Assembly (NCBI RefSeq): GCF_026230105.1
Contig: NC_079478.1
Coordinates: 26,613,653-26,677,652 of the forward strand
From: Diorhabda sublineata
Lineage: Eukaryota; Arthropoda; Insecta; Coleoptera; Chrysomelidae
Direction: 5' to 3'
Length of the DNA: 64,000 nucleotides
The translations under genes were made by a program, and so were the position numbers. This document shows positions 57,630-64,000 of this stretch, in pieces (positions within the stretch are counted from its first letter, which is position 1; every line of letters starts with the position of its first letter). The notes beneath the pieces are model-generated. The model searched no databases. It saw nothing but the letters and a program-made list of their open reading frames with translations, and had not been told where the DNA came from.

Positions 57630-58430
57630 AATGAGGATCCGCCACAACTTCCCATTTCCTGTCATTTTATAACTCCAGCTCTACTTATGTCATCTTTCAT
57701 CTCTTCTAAACATTTTGTCTTAGGCATACCGCATATTTTTCTAGCACCGGGATCCAATTGCGTCGTATTGAATGCTATAGATTTTGTTCCTTCTCTCCAT
57801 ACTGTCCTAACCGCTGAGGTTTGATTTTTTTACTATATCTTCGCCACTGAGCCCGTCAGTTATTTCTCGGTTCGTTCTTATCTTATATTTACCGTCACTA
57901 TATTGTACTAGCCCCCTATTTTTCTTGTCATTCTTCTCACATCTTCTAAAACTTTTCTACTTTTCTAATTTTCTACTCTCATAAATTCATACTCGCCAAC
58001 GTTTACCTATCCCCTTTGACATTTCTTTCCAAATCTCATTATTGTTGTTTTGTTTTCATCGTTTCACTGATTTTTGAGCCCATCCGTTTTCCCTCTGTAA
58101 CTATCTCGGTTAACATTGTCTCTATTATAGATTTTCTTTTGGTTACAAATTCTATATCATCAGCTTAAGGGATTATTTATCCACCACTTAAATTCCCTAT
58201 GCGCTCATAGTCATCTTAATTAATATTCGTAGTTTTGCATCTATATCTTATTCTGTTGATAAATTGTTTCTTTTTACTGAGTCAAAGGACTTTTGAAAAT
58301 CGATGAAAAGCATCTCTATGTCTATTTGATGCTCATGTGCTTTTTTAATTATTTGTATTATTGTATGTACTTCGTCTCTTGTTGACCTACCCCGTCAACA
58401 TAAGTAGTGATTCTTCTCATCATAATCGTT
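57630..58430 (-). pseudogene. RTE-like LINE, compressed reverse transcriptase remnant
   Basis: Minus strand. Near 58250-58385: RDEVHTIIQIIKKAHEHQID and MLFIDFQKSFDSVKRNNL, the first palm motif with its catalytic Asp. Near 57640-57810: VWREGTKSIAFNTTQL and KICGMPKTKCLEEMKDDI, a C-terminal block. Sequence between the two is too short for a full palm/thumb, so there is an internal deletion as well as frame damage. Confidence 0.82.
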
Positions 58431-59269
58431 TGTTGTATTTCAAATTTAAGAGCTCCCGTGAAATAAAGATGTACAAATATAGAATCACTTCAATCTAATA
58501 TGTCAAGAACAACAAAAATTTCGAAGAGATGCCAAGGCTGGGTTACAATTATGCAATTAATGATATCGTTTAAGATTTCTACGAATATCTTCTCGGAACT
58601 GCTGTGGAAATACGTTCCAAAATACAGTGTTCCAAAAAATAACTATAGATAAGTTGATAGTTGAAAGTGTCTTGCTGTTTCTTCGAGCTCATATCATAAT
58701 CATTTTTAAGCAAGGTTTACATATAGGTCTGGAAACAAGGGTAGCGAACTATCTAGATAATAATACTTTAGTTAAAGTATGCATCCAGCCAAGGTGAGGC
58801 ATACTCAGACTAGAATAAAGATATGACTAATCGAAATATACAACATCAATTATTAAACACATTTGACTTTGAACATCATATTTATTTTGAAGTTCAATAA
58901 ATATAAAAACAAATGAGATAAATAAACGTACTTCGGCAATGATCATGCCATTTGAGTCTTGTTTTATCCATCCCCCTAAAAGATATCTTTCTTCGAAATG
59001 CAATTACAAGAAATAGGGTTTGTTTCAGCTCAAAAATGCCAGAAATGACGGCTTTCCACTTTTTGTCTTTTTGTATTGTTCAATGTTTGACGGTACTTTA
59101 ATCAGCGAGCACTTTTCCATCACATATTTAACTACAAATGATTTGTAATAAATATAAAAAACATTCGCTGATTTTAGATTATATGCTTTATGTCAAAATT
59201 TTCATCTGTGCCCTAACCACATCCATCTCTAGATATCAACGCCGCGTAATAGCAATTTCGAACACTTGA
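58431..59269. other. AT-rich intergenic DNA, nothing recognised
   Basis: No supported feature. Confidence 0.5.
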
Positions 59270-59900
59270 AACCTGGACAAAAAGAGCAGGACGCTACTAT
59301 ATAGAAATTGGGTTTGGTTACCGTGGTTATCCTACAATGGATTCCGAGACACACAGGAGGGAAGGAAAATAGTTGATAAGCTCGCTAGAACAGGGACAGA
59401 CAACTCCTTCATGGGACCTGAGCACTTTTGTGGTATCAGCTACAGAACATTGTGAAAAGCATTAGAAAAGAAAATAGATAGGAGGTAAACCAATTTTTAA
59501 GACAACCTACAGGGGCTGAAATAGGAGAAGACTTTCGTGAGAAACTCTAACCAGCGAAGATCTGCTGAATGTGTGAACCTCAATAAAAACAATCTACTAA
59601 TATTGACAGGAGTCCTATCGGGGCACTATCACCTGCGGGGTGCAGATTTTGTTGCACAGAAGACGTAAACTTTCAAGGTGTGAAACACTACGGAGCTCCA
59701 GAGAGATCTTCATCATCCAGAGCCATCCCAGATTGTGGACTTTTTAGAAGGAGTGGGATCAACAGTTCAGCTGTAAAACTACTGGGGAACCAGTTTCCTA
59801 GCAAGAAAGGGGGATACAATAGATCGTTTGGAGATGATATTCCAATATCTACATACATACATACAAGACCGTGGTTTCACCTACACACTAAATCATGCAA
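59270..59900 (+). pseudogene. LINE RNase H and C-terminal fragment
   Basis: Plus strand, broken frames: VDKLARTGTDNSFMGPEHFC and GISYRTL (end of RNase H), then NSNQRRSAECVNLNKNNLLI, LTGVLSGHYHLRG, and a tail with DFLEGVGS and ARKGD. Same family as the minus-strand fragment at 36130-36780, with slightly more of the C-terminus preserved. Confidence 0.85.
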
Positions 59901-60589
59901 CTTTGTTAATAGTTAATAATTCCCAACATAAACTTAAACCTTATCATAAATCAAAGGCTACTTCAGAACGTTAGAAAACACGTAGAAATGAATTGCAACT
60001 AAAAATGCAGCCCAGTACTAACTGTTCATTCTCAAATATATATCCACTCCAAAGATCTTTCAGGTTTTACTGATTTGTTCCTGAAATATGAGTAATAACA
60101 AAGAAAATTGACATCCAATAATCTCCATACAATTTGACCAAACTTAACTGTTAAATAAGAAATTACAATGCTTCTGTGATAATTTCACTTTTAGCAATGT
60201 TATTATTTCGGATGGAAAAATATAATGAAACCGAATTAGTTTCATTAATGCTCATATATATATCTACTTGAAAATTGTCATCGACTGATCAATCCTATTA
60301 TTGTCAACCCTCACGAAAATAATATATTCTACTGAGGACAGTTTAGAAATTGTTAAGCTACGGCAAGGGCATTTTATATCAACCGAAAAAAAGGTTCAAC
60401 AATATATTTAGATAACTAAAGTGACATTAGTACAAGAATAAATGCCTCTCCATAATAATAAAAGCTTTTAACTTTTTTTTTGGTTGTATCCAGATTTATT
60501 GTACTTCAACTAGTTGAAAATTTAAACTCTAGCAGTGCCTTTTATTAGTGTTTTTAATTCAAAATTTCCCAACGAACCACCTTATTTAC
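59901..60589. other. AT-rich intergenic DNA, nothing recognised
   Basis: No supported feature. Confidence 0.5.
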
Positions 60590-61410
60590 TTTTTTGCATT
60601 GACGGTCGACCAGGTAACCCACAGCTAGACACTCTAGACTACTCTTGTCGTCTTGGTCTGGATGTCTCAATGTATGTGTGTGCTATAACTGCCTCGGGTA
60701 AACTCTTTCCAGCCTTCTTCGGCAAGTTACCATGTCGGGAGGTGTATTCTTGTGGGTTGACTCGGAAAACTTACGATGTTGATGGATTTTTTTTTGTTTT
60801 CATGTTTTTTTTTGGATATTTTTGTGTTTTTTAAAAACTACCCTAACTTACTAGTGATCCTTTTCTGCAGCATACTCAATAATTCGGGCGTTCCTTGTCC
60901 TGCTGGCGTTTTCTTAGTAGCTAAAGTGATATTCGTGGTTATTTTGTTCCTCTCTTCTTTGGGTTTTTCGGACACCCCCTGTAGTTCACCGGGTATATTC
61001 CTCTGCAGTTTTTGCTTCGACTGCTCTGTTTTGCTGAGAGTGCAGTCCGCCATCCCGTGTGCTCCCGCGCTTCTCAGATAGTGATTTCTGGGTGTTGTCA
61101 GCGTTTTTTTTGTACGGCTCGTCAGCTGCTATAATTTTTTGTGTTTCAGTCGATTTTCCTTCAGCTCTGTTTCGACGTTCGACGCGGGGGTGTTTGATGA
61201 CTAGCTTCCTTTCTTTATCTTAGTTGAGTAGGTATGCATACCACTTAATCTCATTACATCGTTGATGAGCATCTCATTTTGTTGAAGTCCTCTTTTGTTG
61301 CTATTGTTATTTTTCTGTGTGGACACCCATTTTGCACTGGGCATCGATTTCCCTCTGCACTAGCTGTTTCCTAATAGCTGTCCACATTGTGTGTGAGACT
61401 TTAATATTAT
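60590..61410 (-). other. GC-richer block, possible decayed coding sequence
   Basis: Clearly less AT-rich than its surroundings. On the minus strand a 71-codon open frame (60838-61053, starting MADCTLSKTEQSKQKLQRNI) is hydrophilic and Lys/Gln/Glu-rich, and neighbouring frames also read hydrophilic. It resembles the ORF1/Gag-like part of a retroelement in style, but I cannot match it to a family. No reverse transcriptase adjoins it. Confidence 0.3.
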
Positions 61411-63819
61411 TGGAGGTGGTCTTCTTGTAAAACGTCTTATTTATTGAATATTTAAATTCATCAGATATCATCTACAAAGATATAAATTAAGAACAACTTT
61501 CACAAATTTCACCCACCGTTTTCATAATAACATAATAACAAAACAACATTAACACCCAACCTCGACCTCCTCTTTATCAAAAAAAATCTTCAGTAGGAAA
61601 ACTCTATGACGCTATAGAAATTCAAATTATTCTATTAAAAAAAGTCTTAAGTCAGCAGATTACGTCAAAGTCGTTCTCAAATCGAGAGGGATGAGGTTAT
61701 ACGTGATTCAAATAATCGTCTATTAATATGGAGTAAATTTTACCTCACTGGAACTCATTGTCTCGAGAAGAATATACTGTAACTCCTTTAGATGTTGCAA
61801 CATCCATAAACCTGCGAAAGAAACGATATGCTGATGGCATGGCTAAATGGTTAACTCCTACTTAAGCTTCATTATATTGGCAAATCAGATATTTTAAAAA
61901 AAAATAAGCTTTTCTGGATAGCAGATTTTTTAAATTTATTGTTGGCTTAAACTTATCCAAGAAACGATCTTTTGATAAAGGAATTCTGTCCTACTCTCTG
62001 ACTGACTCAAACTATGCATGTGCTAGCATCATAAAACTTTAGGAAAATCCGAAGAGTTTGCAGAATGAATTTGATGAATTACGAGAATGATGTTACCACT
62101 GTTTGCTGTCATTGTGTCTTAAACAGTAGACATACAATAAACTTAGTATCATTACGTACTAAACTTGTTTTTGCCAGAAATTCGTGGCGTGTAATGATCA
62201 TTTTTCTTTGATGTTAAGCTTGTGAACTCGAAATTATTTCTTATATAAAAAACTTCACCTTTGCAAGTGCATTTCCCGACTCATAATGGAAAACGACAGG
62301 TAATTTGTCTTTGTAATATCCACGTATGTAGATGCAGATGTTGCTGAGGTGATCATATTTTTTTGTTTTTTTAATTCAACTTCGACAAACTTCAAGAAAC
62401 TTTTCTTATATGTTTTCCACCATTTCCGTGGACACTCTTAGGGGCTGCAGAAAGAGTCTATAAGAATTCGTAAGGGCAAAGTATATGAATCTTTGGTATT
62501 TAAAAGAATTGTCCCCAACAATTAATTGATTAAGAAAATGATAATAGCTTCAATAATCAAATGAACTTTAGGGTGCAAAATCAGAATTTCATCAAGTAAC
62601 CATAATAACACCACAAACATTCGATGATGAATATTTATGTGCCGCGTGGTTTCACAATAAATTTGATTAAAAAAAACAATGCCGACTCTGTAGACTTTTG
62701 TAATTAAGTATTCAATTGTGAATGATTATCTGTAATGTATTCTTAAAAAGTATACAGAACATGGTGAATTTTGTCTGTTTAAAATACATGAACATCTTAA
62801 TGGGTATAAAATGATACAATAAAATGCGTGAAGAAAGTCGAAGTTATTTTTTGTAGATTTTCTAATGATAGTTCTACCAATTGCTCGTTGTCTAACCAAA
62901 ATCTCTAAATTTTAAATACGTTTGGTATGTTCATTTTAATGAAATCACTCCACTAAGGACGTTTTTATATATTTATAACATGCCCTAATTATGCTAAATA
63001 GACATGGAAGTTTCTAATTACATTTCAAGATTAATTAACACATTCGTTGTTAAAAGTTAGTTGAAGAAAGCCTCATTTACGGGGTCTCTGTAATCTGTAA
63101 ATGAATATCTGTAATGAATAATATGGATTCATGGATCAATTTAATCAATGAATATATACATACTCGTAAATTTACTTTTTCCTTTTTCTTTTATAGATTT
63201 TAACCAAATATGGAATGGAAGCTTGTATCAATAATTGAACTTGTTACAGAATAAAAATATTATGGAACTATGATTAGGTTATCTTGTTCAGAAGCAATCC
63301 GTATCACATTATCTGACGGAAAATGAACGGGGCATGTAATACGAATCCTTTCTTTCCTATTATATCAGTGAATAACTCGTTTGTTTTGGTTTATTTGTGT
63401 AGTTGCAGGAAGTAACTACCTGGTATTAATATTTGTAAAAAATGAACCAACCCTTTCTTTGTTGTTAAATTAGTGAAATAATCATAGGTGATTACCTAAA
63501 ACGTAAAGAAGTAATACAACTAATCGGTTTCTTTCTCCATAGGAAATATATCGCCTAGTATTTTGTCTTTATCCGAGACTGTTCCGGGACTTGATACAGA
63601 AAATTCGGGACTTAGTAGATGACGTGGGAATAATACTGTGAAAATTATTCAAACCCCAGTTTCTGAGTGGACACCTTGCACTTCTAAACACTTCCAGAGT
63701 CTACGAAAGATATTTCTTTAAACTTGGAAGAGCATTTCAAGATTCTACCTTATAGCGTCATAATAGAAGTTTATTCTACACCGTTAAACACAGGGACCGA
63801 AATGATCGATAGAATAAAC
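61411..63819. other. AT-rich DNA, nothing recognised
   Basis: About 2.4 kb without supported gene, repeat or transposon motif. Confidence 0.5.
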
Positions 63820-64000
63820 CAGTGGTTCTTCACCTTTTTAAGCCGCGACCCAAATTTGAGAAATATGTTCATGTCGCGACCCAAAAAAAACCTAACCAAA
63901 ATTTTTTCTTTGCTTTATTTTAGATCGTATTTCTAAAAAATCTTCAATCCAACGAAGATGATTTTTTTTAACTTACAAATTTTTTATTTATTTTTTTAAT
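63820..64000. mobile_element. hAT-type terminal sequence, cut by the window edge
   Basis: Begins CAGTGGTTCTTCACCTTTTT, then AGCCGCGACCCAAATTTGAG, with CGCGACCCAAAAAA repeated about 50 bp later. CAGTGGTTCT-type ends are characteristic of hAT elements (Charlie-like). The other end and the 8-bp duplication lie outside the window or are not visible. Confidence 0.55.

Noticed and set aside
1..64000. CRISPR arrays, operons, bacterial ribosome binding sites
   Set aside because: The window is insect nuclear DNA; no direct-repeat/spacer arrays or bacterial gene organisation were seen.

Overview
The window is AT-rich insect nuclear DNA. The gene content is three genes of the insect-specific Osiris family (DUF1676), all on the minus strand, in a landscape of decayed transposons. 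I cannot name the species. The Osiris cluster, the many mariner relatives, the copia element and the CR1/Jockey, R1 and RTE type LINE remnants fit a beetle or another large-genome insect. No bacterial features, tRNA or rRNA genes or CRISPR arrays were seen.

Layout. Osiris A (1087-1851) and Osiris B (16368-17168) are single-exon paralogues about 15 kb apart with nearly the same C-terminal architecture. Osiris C appears to be split: exon 1 at 56881-57184 (signal peptide and Cys region) and exon 2 at 34939-35234 (hydrophobic domain and C-terminal tail), joined by a phase-compatible intron of about 21.6 kb. All three share a compact core promoter: a TATA box 33-35 bp upstream of a TCAGT-like initiator, and a 5' UTR of only 17-28 nt. 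Osiris proteins are secretory or endomembrane proteins tied to cuticle formation; clustered, co-oriented paralogues are typical.

Transposons. An apparently intact DD41D (rosa-type) mariner relative with near-perfect 37-bp ends and TA target duplication lies at 17725-19045, about 0.5 kb upstream of Osiris B. A complete but frame-broken Ty1/copia element with 350-bp LTRs, AGCAA target duplication and an initiator-Met half-tRNA primer site lies at 26315-31299. It carries a heptanucleotide purine repeat inside its pol coding region. Remnants of at least nine further mariner-like transposases, seven LINE fragments, a Harbinger-like MITE, several foldback or long-inverted-repeat elements, paired LTR-like repeats and one hAT-type end at the right edge fill most of the rest. 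The Osiris C intron holds many of these.

The most open item is a GC-richer block at about 43.7-43.96 kb, on the plus strand inside the Osiris C intron. It has a TATA box, an initiator-like site, a short open frame and a splice donor, and may be the first exon of an unrecognised nested gene. Stretches described as empty are AT-rich DNA in which I could recognise nothing by reading; degraded repeats or enhancers could be hidden there.
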